A DNA stretch of 64,000 nucleotides from Mucilaginibacter sp. OK098 (GCF_900142915.1 NZ_FRCM01000001.1:1054001-1118000), one strand, 5' to 3'; positions 36,630-46,048 are shown, numbered from the stretch's first letter. Made by a program: numbers and translations. Notes: generated by a model not told the origin, from the sequence alone.

Positions 36630-37982
36630 TCAATTCTCTTTTCCTGATAACAACAAAGGGATCCCATTAGGATATGCCTGGTATAAAACGTAAGTACCTT
36701 TTTTATCAGTAGCTGCATCAACCCTTTGCATGCGTTTTCCCTGCCAAACCCAGGCCTTTTTCCAGCCAGGGGATACATAGGTTTTTAAGGTTAATGGGAG
36801 GTCATACATTGTTTTGTCCAGAGAAGTGGAAAGTGTTATTACTAGCTTGCTATTTTTTTCGTCGCTTTTAACTTCGGCATGTTCCCGCTCGCGCATATAT
36901 TTGGTTACATCGCCAAAAGTTGCGATCCACAAATTTTCCCGCTGGTTTTTGATGTATTGAAAATACTCATCAAGCAAGGTATGTGGCAATGCCTCGTAAC
37001 CCAGGTTATCAACCCCGTGAAACACTAAAACCAGCCAGGTATTATTTTTTGAAACAGCGGTATCAACCCATGATTGCATTAAAGAGAGCGGTGTTTTGGT
37101 AGTAGCACCGCGTTGCCACTGGATATAATCCTTGCTGGTAGTGCCGGGTGTTTGTTTGCTTGCGCGATCAATTTCTTTAAGCCAGGGCTCGGGCATCCGG
37201 TTGCGCAGCGCGGGGTAAATTTTGTAGGCAATTTTCATTACCCGCTCGTTTTCGTATCCATAAGGCACTTCGGATGAAAAAGTGTATTTAGCTCCCATTT
37301 TATCCCTTATGTCTTCTTTGCTTTTTTCCAGCTCATATTGAATATTTACCGAATCCAGTCCCGGCATGCTGGCGTGTGTAATAGAGTGACTGGAGATCTC
37401 ATACCCGCGTGAACCATAGTTTCTCAAATCATCCCAGGTTAGGCCTTCTTCCTGCAATACTTCATCGCAAGGCTGGTACCCGGGTTGAAACTCACCCTTC
37501 CGTACTTTTTCGTAAAGCTCATCCATAACCTTAAAAGCCTGCTCTTTAGTTTTAGCATTATCATAAAGGCTTGCAGCTTTAGTAACATAAGTAATGGTGC
37601 CCTTGTAGCCTAAATATCCCCCGGCTGAGCAACGCTCCAGGAAATTTTTATCATTTGTTGGGATACTTGCAGACTCTTTAATAATAGTTTTTACAGGGCG
37701 GCCAATAAATTTACCATGATATTTTGAACCGGGAATACCCCCGGTGATCACAAAAAAAGTAGCGGGAAGTTTAAGGCGCTCCATTATAGGTAAAGCATTT
37801 TTAAACTGGTTAATAGAGCCGTCGTCATAAGTAAGTGAAACAGCACCGTTTTTTCCATACTGCCATTTGCTTATTTCCGTTTTGCCAACCGGGACCTGCT
37901 GAGCCTTAGAAGCTATTGCAAATAAAAATATACCGGTTATAATAAAAAGGCTTTTAACGGAGGTTTTGATCACTGTATTCAT
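36630..37982 (-). CDS. Secreted polysaccharide deacetylase, long form
   Basis: 450 residues with a signal peptide ending S-K-A-Q. The NodB-like domain has SLTYDDGSINQF (catalytic Asp) and YEISSHSITHASM (metal-binding His). A large C-terminal half contains VFHGVDNLGYEAL and a beta-rich end (KLVITLSTSLDKTMYDLPLTL). This longer form occurs in Bacteroidota polysaccharide utilisation loci. Substrate unknown. Confidence 0.82.
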   Translation of the reverse strand: MNTVIKTSVKSLFIITGIFLFAIASKAQQVPVGKTEISKWQYGKNGAVSLTYDDGSINQFKNALPIMERLKLPATFFVITGGIPGSKYHGKFIGRPVKTIIKESASIPTNDKNFLERCSAGGYLGYKGTITYVTKAASLYDNAKTKEQAFKVMDELYEKVRKGEFQPGYQPCDEVLQEEGLTWDDLRNYGSRGYEISSHSITHASMPGLDSVNIQYELEKSKEDIRDKMGAKYTFSSEVPYGYENERVMKIAYKIYPALRNRMPEPWLKEIDRASKQTPGTTSKDYIQWQRGATTKTPLSLMQSWVDTAVSKNNTWLVLVFHGVDNLGYEALPHTLLDEYFQYIKNQRENLWIATFGDVTKYMREREHAEVKSDEKNSKLVITLSTSLDKTMYDLPLTLKTYVSPGWKKAWVWQGKRMQRVDAATDKKGTYVLYQAYPNGIPLLLSGKEN

Positions 37983-38047
37983 AATTCAAATTTAACCGAA
38001 TAACTGAACTATGTTAACAATAGCATAAATATTACAAATATGAATAG

Positions 38048-38635
38048 TTACAGGTTATAGATAAGTCCTGCGGTTTTGCCGTTAAATGTTATTGGATTCT
38101 TCTCTAAAAACTGTCTTAATTTATTACCATTATGCCGTTCGGTGCTATACATCGTTCCGTCAAACAATAATAAAAACACCCCTTGCACAATGATAGCAGA
38201 ACCATAGCCGCGCAACTGGTTTGAGTTCCTTGTATCGCCACGATGTTTGAGAAAAATACCTGTACCTATATAAGCCAGGTCAAGGCCACCGTTAATCAGA
38301 AAGATCTTTTCTATTTTTTGCTGTGCTTTTAAGCTTTCGGATGCGTTAAGTTGTTTGCCGGTATTATTTCTCGCACCGGTATAACCTAATAAGGCAGCGC
38401 CTAAGTTTGCTGCGCCCCAAATAGTGCTCATCTGGTAAAAGTATTTGTTTGATCCGCCTTTCGAACTTGCCCAGCCTGCAGCGCCTGCGCCAATATTTAC
38501 TATAGCCCAACTTCCTAAAACTTCCATACCGGTAGTGGTAATATGGTTTCTGTAATAATTAAAGCTTTTAAGCGAATCCTGCGCAAATGCGCGGGTGCAG
38601 ATAATAAGAAAAATGAAAATTAAGGTCTTCTTCAT
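38048..38635 (-). CDS. Exported or membrane protein of unknown function (DUF6992-like)
   Basis: 195 residues: signal peptide ending A-F-A-Q, then four hydrophobic helices (WAIVNIGAGAAGW, WGAANLGAALLGY, GGLDLAYIGTGIFL, SAIIVQGVFLLLFDG). I suspect DUF6992. Function is unknown. It is 54 bases downstream of YjbQ. Confidence 0.65.
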   Translation of the reverse strand: MKKTLIFIFLIICTRAFAQDSLKSFNYYRNHITTTGMEVLGSWAIVNIGAGAAGWASSKGGSNKYFYQMSTIWGAANLGAALLGYTGARNNTGKQLNASESLKAQQKIEKIFLINGGLDLAYIGTGIFLKHRGDTRNSNQLRGYGSAIIVQGVFLLLFDGTMYSTERHNGNKLRQFLEKNPITFNGKTAGLIYNL

Positions 38636-38669
38636 AAGGAACCGTTAGCGATCCAAGTTACGAAGAATT

Positions 38670-39113
38670 TTATCCAATAGATTGATCGTCACTCCCCCAT
38701 GCAGTAACTATTATGTTCCTTGGTTTGGCATTGTCGCGATGCTCGCACAGGTAAATCCCCTGCCACGTTCCTAAAGCAAGACGCCCGTTACGCACAGGAA
38801 TAGTTACCGAGCTACCTAATATGGCTGCTTTAAGATGTGCTGGCATATCATCAGCCCCTTCATCATCATGCAGGTAATCCGGATCATTTTCCCTTACAGC
38901 TTTATTAAAATAGGTTTCAAAATCCTTACGTACCGTTGGATCAGCATTTTCATTAATAGTTAAAGATGCTGACGTATGCTGAATAAACACCTGGCAGATC
39001 CCTACCGCCAGATCACTGATCTGCGGCAGCGCCAAAGTAACTTCAGATGTTATTAAATGAAAACCCCTCTTTCTCTCTTTTAACTGCAATCCCTGCTGAT
39101 ATATTTTCATCAT
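38670..39113 (-). CDS. YjbQ family (UPF0047) protein
   Basis: 147 residues. The diagnostic HTSASLTINENADPTV and LALGTWQGIYLCEHRD are present, with conserved histidines for metal binding. The family has weak thiamine phosphate synthase activity in E. coli and is annotated accordingly; physiological role is uncertain. Start codons ATG-ATG at 39113 and 39110 are equivalent. Confidence 0.9.
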   Translation of the reverse strand: MMKIYQQGLQLKERKRGFHLITSEVTLALPQISDLAVGICQVFIQHTSASLTINENADPTVRKDFETYFNKAVRENDPDYLHDDEGADDMPAHLKAAILGSSVTIPVRNGRLALGTWQGIYLCEHRDNAKPRNIIVTAWGSDDQSIG

Positions 39114-39297
39114 AAAATCAAAGTGTATGAATATAAAATTAAGTGCAATATCTATACCATATGATTTAAGAAGCGTAACAATTGCGTTGTAATAAGTGTA
39201 CTTAATTTAAAACCATTACCTATGGGATACTTTTAAGCCTCTATATACTCCTGCATTCTCTATCTTTACAATTCTTTAACACACTTTAGCATTATTG

Positions 39298-40101
39298 ATG
39301 AAAAAAATAGGGTTATTTATATTGATGAGCGGGTTAATTGGTTCTGTATTTGCACAAAATGAGCAAACTTCACCCGCTTCTATTGCTAATAATGGCAAAG
39401 TATGGGGCTCAATTTACCAGCAAAGGGCTGCGGAATATAAGGCCTTATGTTTCCAGGCCTATAATATTGCACGATTTCGTTTGGATGCCGCTTTAAAGAA
39501 ACATCATACAAAACCATTTGCAGTAGTTACCGATATTGATGAAACTTTACTTGATAATAGCCTTTATGATGCGCAAAGGGCATTAAATAACCAGGAGTTT
39601 GATTCAAAAACCTGGAAGGAATGGACAGGTAAAGGAATTTGTGATACGGTACCAGGTGCGCCATCTTTTTTTAAATATGCGGCTTCAAAGGGTGTGGCAG
39701 TATATTATATTACCAATCGTGATGAAGATGAACGGGCAGGAACTATAAAGAATCTTAAATTGTATCACCTGCCTTATGTTGATGACCAGCATTTGATCTT
39801 AAAATCAACAACATCGTCAAGCAAGGAATCGCGCAGGTTGAATGTTTTAAAAACGCATGAGATTATTTTATTATGCGGCGATAACCTGCCGGATTTTGAT
39901 GCTTGGTACGACAATCATCCCTCTGAAGAAAACAGGCAGGCTGCAACCGAAAAGTTAAGAAAAGCGTTTGGTAATAAGTATATTATAATTCCCAACATGT
40001 CATACGGGGATTGGGAGAATTCAATGTTTAATTATAATTACAAGCTTACCAATTCACAAAGAGACTCTATAATCAAAGCTAAAATCAAGGTGAATAATTA
40101 A
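39298..40101 (+). CDS. Periplasmic HAD phosphatase, lipoprotein e(P4)/class B acid phosphatase family
   Basis: 267 residues. Signal peptide MKKIGLFILMSGLIGSVFA without lipobox Cys, so periplasmic and not a lipoprotein. The HAD motif I is VVTDIDETLLDNS (about 73-85); motif III LLCGDNLPDFD. Related enzymes dephosphorylate nucleotides and other phosphomonoesters. The ATG at 39298 is used; the TTG three bases upstream is less likely. Converges with the epimerase-like gene by a 4-base overlap. Confidence 0.86.
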   Translation: MKKIGLFILMSGLIGSVFAQNEQTSPASIANNGKVWGSIYQQRAAEYKALCFQAYNIARFRLDAALKKHHTKPFAVVTDIDETLLDNSLYDAQRALNNQEFDSKTWKEWTGKGICDTVPGAPSFFKYAASKGVAVYYITNRDEDERAGTIKNLKLYHLPYVDDQHLILKSTTSSSKESRRLNVLKTHEIILLCGDNLPDFDAWYDNHPSEENRQAATEKLRKAFGNKYIIIPNMSYGDWENSMFNYNYKLTNSQRDSIIKAKIKVNN

Positions 40102-40907
40102 TCAAATGTGCAGTTATGCCATGCCGGTACTTTAAATTCATAATTTAAAACCTCCCGGATAGGTACACTATTAATTAGCTTCCAGCTATTCAGCTCGTTT
40201 ATAAATTCAGGAGCAGTTAATCCAGCTCGTAAGGCTGCCTGCAGGTAGAAATCGGATTTTGCGGGATGATCCGGTGAACTGGCATTTATCAAACCGCCAA
40301 AAGCATCCTGCTCAATTACAGCAAGCGTTATACCTAAACAATCTTCCAAATGGATCAGGTTAACTGGGGCTAAACCATTAGGGATGCCCTTTTTACCTGC
40401 AAAGAAACGTCCGGGATGCCTTCCCGGCCCAACCAACCCTGCAAAGCGGATTATTGTAGTTTTGAAAGCGATTTGCAGTTTGAAAAGATTTTCTGCTTCT
40501 AGTAACGTTTTACCTGATTCTGTATCAGGTTTAGGACTATCGAGTTCATTTACTTCACCATTGCTATCGCCATAAACCACAGTTGAGCTGATATAAATAA
40601 CTTTGGCTATTTGATGCCTGTTAATAACATTAATAATTCTTTGAATTTTAGGCGGATAATCCTTTCCCTCTCCCTGCCTTGCTTTTGGCGGGATGCTGAT
40701 TATTAATATATCACACTTGAAAAATTCAGGATCATAATCTTTGCCCTCTGCTTTAAAATTAACCAGGCAGGGAATTATGCCTAAATCAGATAGTTGCTGC
40801 AGCTTTTCAGGAGATGTAGCCGAGCCTTTAACAATAACTTTATTTTTTAATAATGATTTTGCAAGGGCTTTACCATACCATCCGCAGCCTAAAATACTAA
40901 CTATCAT
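40098..40907 (-). CDS. NAD-dependent epimerase/dehydratase-like protein (YeeZ type)
   Basis: 269 residues: Rossmann start IVSILGCGWYGKALA, VIYISSTVVYGDSNG (Ser and Tyr), and GPGRHPGRFFAGKKG. The layout is that of an atypical nucleoside-diphosphate-sugar epimerase. A modified glycine motif (G-C-G-W-Y-G) is typical for the subgroup. Substrate unknown. Confidence 0.78.
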   Translation of the reverse strand: MIVSILGCGWYGKALAKSLLKNKVIVKGSATSPEKLQQLSDLGIIPCLVNFKAEGKDYDPEFFKCDILIISIPPKARQGEGKDYPPKIQRIINVINRHQIAKVIYISSTVVYGDSNGEVNELDSPKPDTESGKTLLEAENLFKLQIAFKTTIIRFAGLVGPGRHPGRFFAGKKGIPNGLAPVNLIHLEDCLGITLAVIEQDAFGGLINASSPDHPAKSDFYLQAALRAGLTAPEFINELNSWKLINSVPIREVLNYEFKVPAWHNCTFD

Positions 40908-40944
40908 ACTTTGTAAAAAAGCAAAGTTAGCTTAATATTTATAA

Positions 40945-41036
40945 AGGCTCAGTGGTCTTTGTGCCTCCTTAGCGTTCTCCGTGGTTAGTTTTTACCGCAG
41001 AGTTCACAAAGGAATGCACAAAGTGACACAGAGTTA
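40945..41036. repeat. CTTTGTG-type inverted repeat
   Basis: CTCAGTGGTCTTTGTGCC at 40949 and further on TGCACAAAGTGACACAGAG (to 41034) are inversely related. Between lies CCGTGGTTAG and ACCGCAGAG. Words such as CACAAAG and CTCTGTG recur in many bacterial intergenic repeats. Confidence 0.6.
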
Positions 41037-41055
41037 AATTATGGAGATACTCGAT

Positions 41056-41892
41056 TTAGAAACCGGTTGATGTGGTTAGCTCTTTCCAGTTCTCCAAATC
41101 ATTCTTAACAGTTTCTATTTTTTGATAGGCAATATCATAAGCATCCTGTCCTAAAAATAAATTTAAAGGTGCATCAACCGCACCGGCAACTTCAATCATA
41201 GCCGCTGCTGCTTTTTCGGGATCGCCGGCCTGGTTGCCATTGATACTGTTTTGGTGAGCGTTCTGTATTTCACGGACCTTCTTATATTCAGCAATTTCAT
41301 TTTTCGGTACATTTAATGAATCGGGCTCAAGAAAGTTTGTCCTGAAGTAACCGGGCAATACAACAGTAACTTTAACACCAAACTCTTTAACCTCTTCAGC
41401 CAAAGCGCCGCTAAAGCCGGTAACAGCAAACTTAGTTGCGCAATAGATCCCAAAGCCCGGAAATGAGCTTGTAAAGCCGCCTATGGATGAAATATTAAAG
41501 ATATGCCCTGATTGCTGTGCTCTTAAATGAGGCATTACCGCCCTGATCACGTTTAATGACCCAAATACATTGATATCAAAGTTATCGCGGGTTTCCTTAT
41601 CGCTCAACTCTTCCAGGCTGCCTGTTAAGCCGTAACCAGCGTTGTTTACCACCACATCAATGCGGCCGAAACGGCTAATTGTCTGGCTTATGGCATCTGC
41701 CACACTTTGCTCAGTAACAAGGCTAACAGCCAGTGGTAAAAAATTATCCGAAACACCAACTGCCTTGTTTAAATCATCAATACTTCTTGATGTTGCCGCT
41801 ACTTTATTTCCATTATTTAATAGTTTTTTAACCAGGCTCAGGCCTAAACCTTTTGACGCGCCGGTAACAAACCAAACTTTATCTGATCCCAT
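41056..41892 (-). CDS. Short-chain dehydrogenase/reductase (module 1, second SDR)
   Basis: 278 residues. NAD(P) motif TGASKGLG (residues 10-17), NNAG (about 86), Ser in FNISSIGG and Y-C-A-T-K active site. A close paralogue of the next gene upstream (41925-42782), and co-directional with a 32-base gap, so a tandem duplication in one transcript behind an AraC regulator. Substrate unknown. Confidence 0.9.
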   Translation of the reverse strand: MGSDKVWFVTGASKGLGLSLVKKLLNNGNKVAATSRSIDDLNKAVGVSDNFLPLAVSLVTEQSVADAISQTISRFGRIDVVVNNAGYGLTGSLEELSDKETRDNFDINVFGSLNVIRAVMPHLRAQQSGHIFNISSIGGFTSSFPGFGIYCATKFAVTGFSGALAEEVKEFGVKVTVVLPGYFRTNFLEPDSLNVPKNEIAEYKKVREIQNAHQNSINGNQAGDPEKAAAAMIEVAGAVDAPLNLFLGQDAYDIAYQKIETVKNDLENWKELTTSTGF

Positions 41893-41924
41893 TTTGTATA
41901 TTATTTAATTAAGTTATTTAGAAA

Positions 41925-42782
41925 TTAGCCCTGGTAGGCCATTGATTTTGAGAGCTCCTCATTCAGTTTAAACTCTTTTTCCAGCACTCCAAGCTTTGTC
42001 ATTGCCCTGCTGTAGGCATCCTCCCCCAGTAACAAATGGACCGGAGGATTATCGTCATCAGCAATTTTTATCATTGCTGCAGCAGCTTTTTCAGGATCGC
42101 CTATCTGGTTGCCATCCATTTGCAGATAACGGGCGTGTGAATTTCGTACATCCTGGTACTCGCTGATCGGATTTTTAGTCATTACCAATGAATCAGGCGT
42201 TAAAAAACTGGTTCTGAACGCCCCGGGAGCTACCACTGTAACCTTTATTCCCATTGATCTTACATCATCAGCTAAAACCTCTGAAAGTCCTATCACTGCA
42301 AATTTTGTTGCTGCATACAAAGCCCAACCGGTTCCGGCGGCTATGCCAGCAATTGAGGAAATGTTTATGATATGCCCTGATTTTTGCTCCCGCATAAAGG
42401 GCATTACCGCACGAATAACGTTCAGGGTGCCGAACACATTGATATCAAAGCTCTCTCTGGCTTCCTCATCCGTTAGTTCTTCTATGCTGCCGCCAATGCC
42501 ATAACCGGCATTATTTATAACTACATCAATACTTTTAAATGTATTTTGAGTTGTTTGGATAGCTTCAGCAACGCTTTTTTCGTCAGAAAGATTAACGTAT
42601 AAGGGTAAAAAGTTATCAGATACTTCGCCTACTGCTTTAACAAGGCTGGCTACATACCTGGAGGTTGCTGCTACTTTTTGTCCGGCAGCTAATAATTGTT
42701 TAACAAGGCTTAGCCCAAATCCTTTGGAGGCTCCTGTTATAAACCATACTTTGTTGTTTTCAATAATCTTGTTGTTTTTCAT
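41925..42782 (-). CDS. Short-chain dehydrogenase/reductase (module 1, first SDR)
   Basis: 285 residues. TGASKGFG (17-24), NNAGYG (about 91), INISSIAG and Y-A-A-T-K. C-terminal part shares DPEKAAAAMI and LLGEDAY-type ends with its tandem neighbour. A pair of 18-base direct repeats lies upstream (42816-42854), immediately after the AraC gene. Likely target of that regulator. Confidence 0.92.
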   Translation of the reverse strand: MKNNKIIENNKVWFITGASKGFGLSLVKQLLAAGQKVAATSRYVASLVKAVGEVSDNFLPLYVNLSDEKSVAEAIQTTQNTFKSIDVVINNAGYGIGGSIEELTDEEARESFDINVFGTLNVIRAVMPFMREQKSGHIINISSIAGIAAGTGWALYAATKFAVIGLSEVLADDVRSMGIKVTVVAPGAFRTSFLTPDSLVMTKNPISEYQDVRNSHARYLQMDGNQIGDPEKAAAAMIKIADDDNPPVHLLLGEDAYSRAMTKLGVLEKEFKLNEELSKSMAYQG

Positions 42783-42815
42783 AAAACAAAATTATGGCGA
42801 AACCAGGGCATGCCG

Positions 42816-42854
42816 CTTGCATCATTCAAACCAATACTTACAAAATTCAAACAA
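42816..42854. promoter_or_regulatory. Putative AraC boxes, module 1: two direct repeats spaced 21 bp
   Basis: CTTGCATCATTCAAACCA (42816-42833) and CTTACAAAATTCAAACAA (42837-42854) match at 14 of 18 positions with 21-bp periodicity, as in araI1-I2. The second site overlaps the stop codon of the upstream araC gene. Confidence 0.7.
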
Positions 42855-43749
42855 TTCTATAAACAGATGGGGTTGTTGTGGTTTGTTTTTTGAAAAAGTT
42901 GTTAAAATGGGCAGGTTCTTCAAAGCCCAGGCTATAGCTAATTTCGGAAATATTCCAGTTAGTATGCTTTAATAATGCAATTGCTTCACTGGTTAAACGT
43001 TCAAAAATATGGTCTGTCGTGGTTTTACCTGTAGTTTGACGGATAGCCCGGTTGAGGTGGTTTACATGCACTGCCAACTGCTCGGCATAATCCTTTGCCG
43101 ACCGTAAGGTAAACCGCTGAGATGGCGTCTCAATGGGAAACTGGCGTTCAAGCAACTCAGTAAAAACTGAAGTGATGCGAGAGTTTGCGTCAGGGTGCTG
43201 ATAAAGTGTTTCTGTAGGAGCCACTTTAAGCGCATAATGAATAAGCTCCGTTACGTAGTTACGCAGCAGGTCGTATTTAAATTTATAGTCTGAATTTATT
43301 TCATTCAGCATTTTATCAAATAACTGGCTTACATATTGGTCCTGTTCTATATTCAACGCATATGAAGGCTTACCACCCGCAGCAAACATAGGCAGTTCAT
43401 GGATGTTGTTGCGAAGCATTTCGGTAAAAAACGATTCTTTGAAGATGCAAAAACAACCACTCCTATCATCAGATGTTGATTCAATGGTATATGGTACCTG
43501 CGGATTAAAAAAGATGAGCGTTGTACCATCAACCTCAATGCTTTTATCAGCATAATGATAAATGGTTTTACCCCTAAACAGGCTGATCTTATAAAAATCG
43601 CGGCGACTGTATTTTACCGGTGTAGCGCTAGGCCCATAGCAATCTTCTATCCTGAAAACGTTAAAATGACCGATATCCTGGCTTAGGTTATCAGGTAGCC
43701 AGTTAAATTTGCTCTTGTAGAACTCCTCAATTGTTTCTGTTTGTGCCAT
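42847..43749 (-). CDS. AraC family regulator, module 1
   Basis: 300 residues. N-terminal sensory part (about 1-170) with the phrase DIGHFNVFRIED; C-terminal two helix-turn-helix motifs including LAVHVNHLNRAI and the second in NISEISYSLGFEEPAHFNNFFKK. Strong paralogue of the module 2 regulator. Upstream of two SDR genes on the same strand. A related box lies just upstream of its own start, suggesting autoregulation. Confidence 0.92.
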   Translation of the reverse strand: MAQTETIEEFYKSKFNWLPDNLSQDIGHFNVFRIEDCYGPSATPVKYSRRDFYKISLFRGKTIYHYADKSIEVDGTTLIFFNPQVPYTIESTSDDRSGCFCIFKESFFTEMLRNNIHELPMFAAGGKPSYALNIEQDQYVSQLFDKMLNEINSDYKFKYDLLRNYVTELIHYALKVAPTETLYQHPDANSRITSVFTELLERQFPIETPSQRFTLRSAKDYAEQLAVHVNHLNRAIRQTTGKTTTDHIFERLTSEAIALLKHTNWNISEISYSLGFEEPAHFNNFFKKQTTTTPSVYRIV

Positions 43750-43757
43750 GATACAAA

Positions 43758-43775
43758 GTTACATAATTCAAACTA
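43758..43775. promoter_or_regulatory. Putative AraC box upstream of module 1 regulator
   Basis: GTTACATAATTCAAACTA resembles the module 1 downstream box CTTACAAAATTCAAACAA. It begins 9 bases before the start codon (43749). Confidence 0.6.
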
Positions 43776-43839
43776 AAGCATATAGTCATCCAATTTTAAT
43801 GATCCATGTAAATATAAAACAGGCGGTAAAAGCAAGTTC

Positions 43840-44181
43840 TTATTTTTTAAAAGGATGTCCCAGCCAGATCATTACTAAGGGAAGCAATAGAAATGGCACT
43901 TCAATTGCAGTAGCTTTGAGGTTACCGTCTTTTAAATGAAATGCCATGATCAATAATATCAGGGTGGCATTAATTACATTGCCCGCAAAAAATGTAGGCG
44001 GGAATAGCACCATCACTCCTACAGCCAGGGTTAACAAACCAATGATAATTTGTACTGACCTGCTAATGTTCCATTGGGTAAACATGTTTTGGTCTCCCGG
44101 TTTTGCCGTAAAAACAGCCCAACCATGTTTAAAGCTAAAGTAAGCTGTAACCAATATGAGTATGCCGCTAACTATTTTCAT
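43840..44181 (-). CDS. Small membrane protein of unknown function (module 2)
   Basis: 113 residues with four hydrophobic helices (VSGILILVTAYFSF, VQIIIGLLTLAVGVMVL, INATLILLIMAF, VPFLLLPLVMIWLG). It may be DoxX-like by layout but no specific motif is seen. It follows the module 2 SDR after a hairpin (44197-44233). Confidence 0.65.
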   Translation of the reverse strand: MKIVSGILILVTAYFSFKHGWAVFTAKPGDQNMFTQWNISRSVQIIIGLLTLAVGVMVLFPPTFFAGNVINATLILLIMAFHLKDGNLKATAIEVPFLLLPLVMIWLGHPFKK

Positions 44182-44196
44182 TTCTTTTGATTTAGA

Positions 44197-44233
44197 ACCG
44201 GGCGGAGTAATATGAAATATCGCCCCGCCCGGT
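44197..44233. terminator. Hairpin between module 2 SDR and membrane protein
   Basis: Arms ACCGGGCGG (44197-44205) and CCGCCCGGT (44225-44233). No strong T-run on the minus strand, so it may be a processing or attenuation structure. Confidence 0.55.
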
Positions 44234-44246
44234 ATTTATAAATGAA

Positions 44247-45011
44247 TTATAAGTTCATACCACCTGAAACCTCAATGCGTTGTCCGTTTATCCATTTGGC
44301 GTCTTCCGTACATAAAAAGGCTACAACGCCTCCTATATCGCCAGGTAAGCCTACACGGCCCAAAGCGGTTATTCCGGCAATAGTTTTATTCATTTCCGGG
44401 TTATCCCGTACCATGCCGCCGCTAAAATCTGTTTCGATTGCACCCGGCGCCACAACATTTACAGCAATACCACGCGAGCCAAGCTCTTTTGCAAGGTAAC
44501 GGCTAAGTACTTCAACCGCTCCTTTCATTGATCCATAGGCTGAAGAGCCCGGGAAGCTAAATCTTGCCAGTCCGCTTGAAATATTGACGATCCTGCCGCC
44601 ATCATTAATAATTGGAAGCGCCTTTTGGGTAAGAAAAAACACACCCTTATAATGGATGTTTAACACCTCGTCAAATTGTTCTTCGGTTGTTTCTGCAAAT
44701 AAAGCATGTAAACCGGTGCCGGCATTGTTAATTAAAAAGTCGAAGTGATCTGTATCAAAAGTATTTTTAAGCGCGGCTTTTACTTCGGTAAAAAAGGTAT
44801 CAAAGCTTTTAATATCACCTGCGTTTAACTGCAAGGCAACAGCCTTTTGGCCAGCTTGCTCAATTTCGGCTACTACAGCTTGTGCCTCATCTTTTTTACT
44901 GTGATAGGTAAGAATTACATTGATCCCTTTTTTGGCAAGGTTTAAGGCCATGTTTTTGCCCAGTCCGCGGCTGCCACCGGTTACCAAAGCTATTTTATTA
45001 CTGTTTTTCAT
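44247..45011 (-). CDS. Short-chain dehydrogenase/reductase (module 2)
   Basis: 254 residues, FabG-like. TGGSRGLG (10-17), NNAGTG (about 96), VNISSGLA and Y-G-S-M-K, with the NVVAPGAIET motif and the ending INGQRIEVSGGM. Distinct from the module 1 pair. Two direct repeats with 21-bp period lie just upstream (45068-45106). Confidence 0.92.
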   Translation of the reverse strand: MKNSNKIALVTGGSRGLGKNMALNLAKKGINVILTYHSKKDEAQAVVAEIEQAGQKAVALQLNAGDIKSFDTFFTEVKAALKNTFDTDHFDFLINNAGTGLHALFAETTEEQFDEVLNIHYKGVFFLTQKALPIINDGGRIVNISSGLARFSFPGSSAYGSMKGAVEVLSRYLAKELGSRGIAVNVVAPGAIETDFSGGMVRDNPEMNKTIAGITALGRVGLPGDIGGVVAFLCTEDAKWINGQRIEVSGGMNL

Positions 45012-45067
45012 CTTTGTTTATTATTTATTTTGATGTTACAAATGTAGTGCGGTGACAGGGTGGATGG

Positions 45068-45106
45068 TTTGCAAACATCAATCCATTGTTTGCAAAATTC
45101 AAATCA
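45068..45106. promoter_or_regulatory. Putative AraC boxes, module 2: two direct repeats spaced 21 bp
   Basis: TTTGCAAACATCAATCCA (45068-45085) and TTTGCAAAATTCAAATCA (45089-45106). The second is shared almost exactly with 46033-46048. Confidence 0.75.
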
Positions 45107-45113
45107 TTGAAAC

Positions 45114-46019
45114 CTATGAACGAAACGCTACAGGCGCTAGTGTTGTTTGTTTTCTGAAAAAATTAGAAAAATGGGCAACTTCCTCAAAACCGAGGCTATA
45201 AGCAATTTCCGAAATATTCCAGTCGGTTTGCTTCAACAGGATCTTGGCTTCCTGGATGATCCTGCTGCTGATGATATCGGTTGTGGTTTTACCCATATTT
45301 TCCTTTAATACTTTATTTAAATGATTTACATGTACGGAAAGACGCTCGGCATAGTCTTTAGCTGTGCGCAAGCCGAGTTTTTGGTGTGGCGATTCAATAG
45401 GAAACTGCCGCTCCAGCAACTCAATAAATAAAGAAGAAACACGGGCAGATGCAGTGTGTAGAGGATATAATGAGGTGGCGGGCTGCAATTTTTGCCCGTA
45501 ATGGATCAGTTCAAGCACATAGTTGCGCAACAGGTCGTATTTGTATGTATAATCAGATGAGATCTCTTTATACATCTTTTTGAAGATCAGTGTAATATCA
45601 TCTGCTTCTTCATCTGTAAGTTGAAATATCGGATACCCACCGGGTTGAAAAATCGGGAGTTCATCCAGTACAACGCCGCTTTTATTCTGAATTAAAAAAT
45701 CGTGGGTAAAAATACAGAAGTAACCAAACTGGTTATCGTCCTGCGGCACCCAGTGATAAGGAATTTTCGGCGTAGCAAATAAAAGCGCGTTCTTTTCAAT
45801 ATCAATTTCCTTATCGGCATATTGGGCCTTGTTCCGGCCGCTGACAACGCTGATCTTGTAATATGCCCGCCTGTTGTAAGGCATAAAAGGCTTCTTTTTA
45901 AACTTCGCCACAATGTCATCCACCTTAAACACATTAAAATGACCGATTTCTTTATTAATACCATCGGGGATCAGCGTTGATGTTTGCTGGTAAAATTCTT
46001 CAAGTGATATGATATCCAT
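45114..46019 (-). CDS. AraC family regulator, module 2
   Basis: 301 residues. Begins MDIISLEEFYQQTSTLIPDG, contains EIGHFNVFKVDD, and ends with two helix-turn-helix motifs (LSVHVNHLNKVLKENMGKTT and WNISEIAYSLGFEEVAHFSN). Paralogue of the module 1 regulator. A single 16-base box starts 14 bases upstream of its start codon. Confidence 0.92.
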   Translation of the reverse strand: MDIISLEEFYQQTSTLIPDGINKEIGHFNVFKVDDIVAKFKKKPFMPYNRRAYYKISVVSGRNKAQYADKEIDIEKNALLFATPKIPYHWVPQDDNQFGYFCIFTHDFLIQNKSGVVLDELPIFQPGGYPIFQLTDEEADDITLIFKKMYKEISSDYTYKYDLLRNYVLELIHYGQKLQPATSLYPLHTASARVSSLFIELLERQFPIESPHQKLGLRTAKDYAERLSVHVNHLNKVLKENMGKTTTDIISSRIIQEAKILLKQTDWNISEIAYSLGFEEVAHFSNFFRKQTTLAPVAFRS

Positions 46020-46032
46020 AACTTACTTATTG

Positions 46033-46048
46033 TTTGCAAAATTCAAAT
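46033..46048. promoter_or_regulatory. Putative AraC box upstream of module 2 regulator
   Basis: TTTGCAAAATTCAAAT is identical to the core of the box at 45089-45104, near the start codon; consistent with negative autoregulation. Confidence 0.7.
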
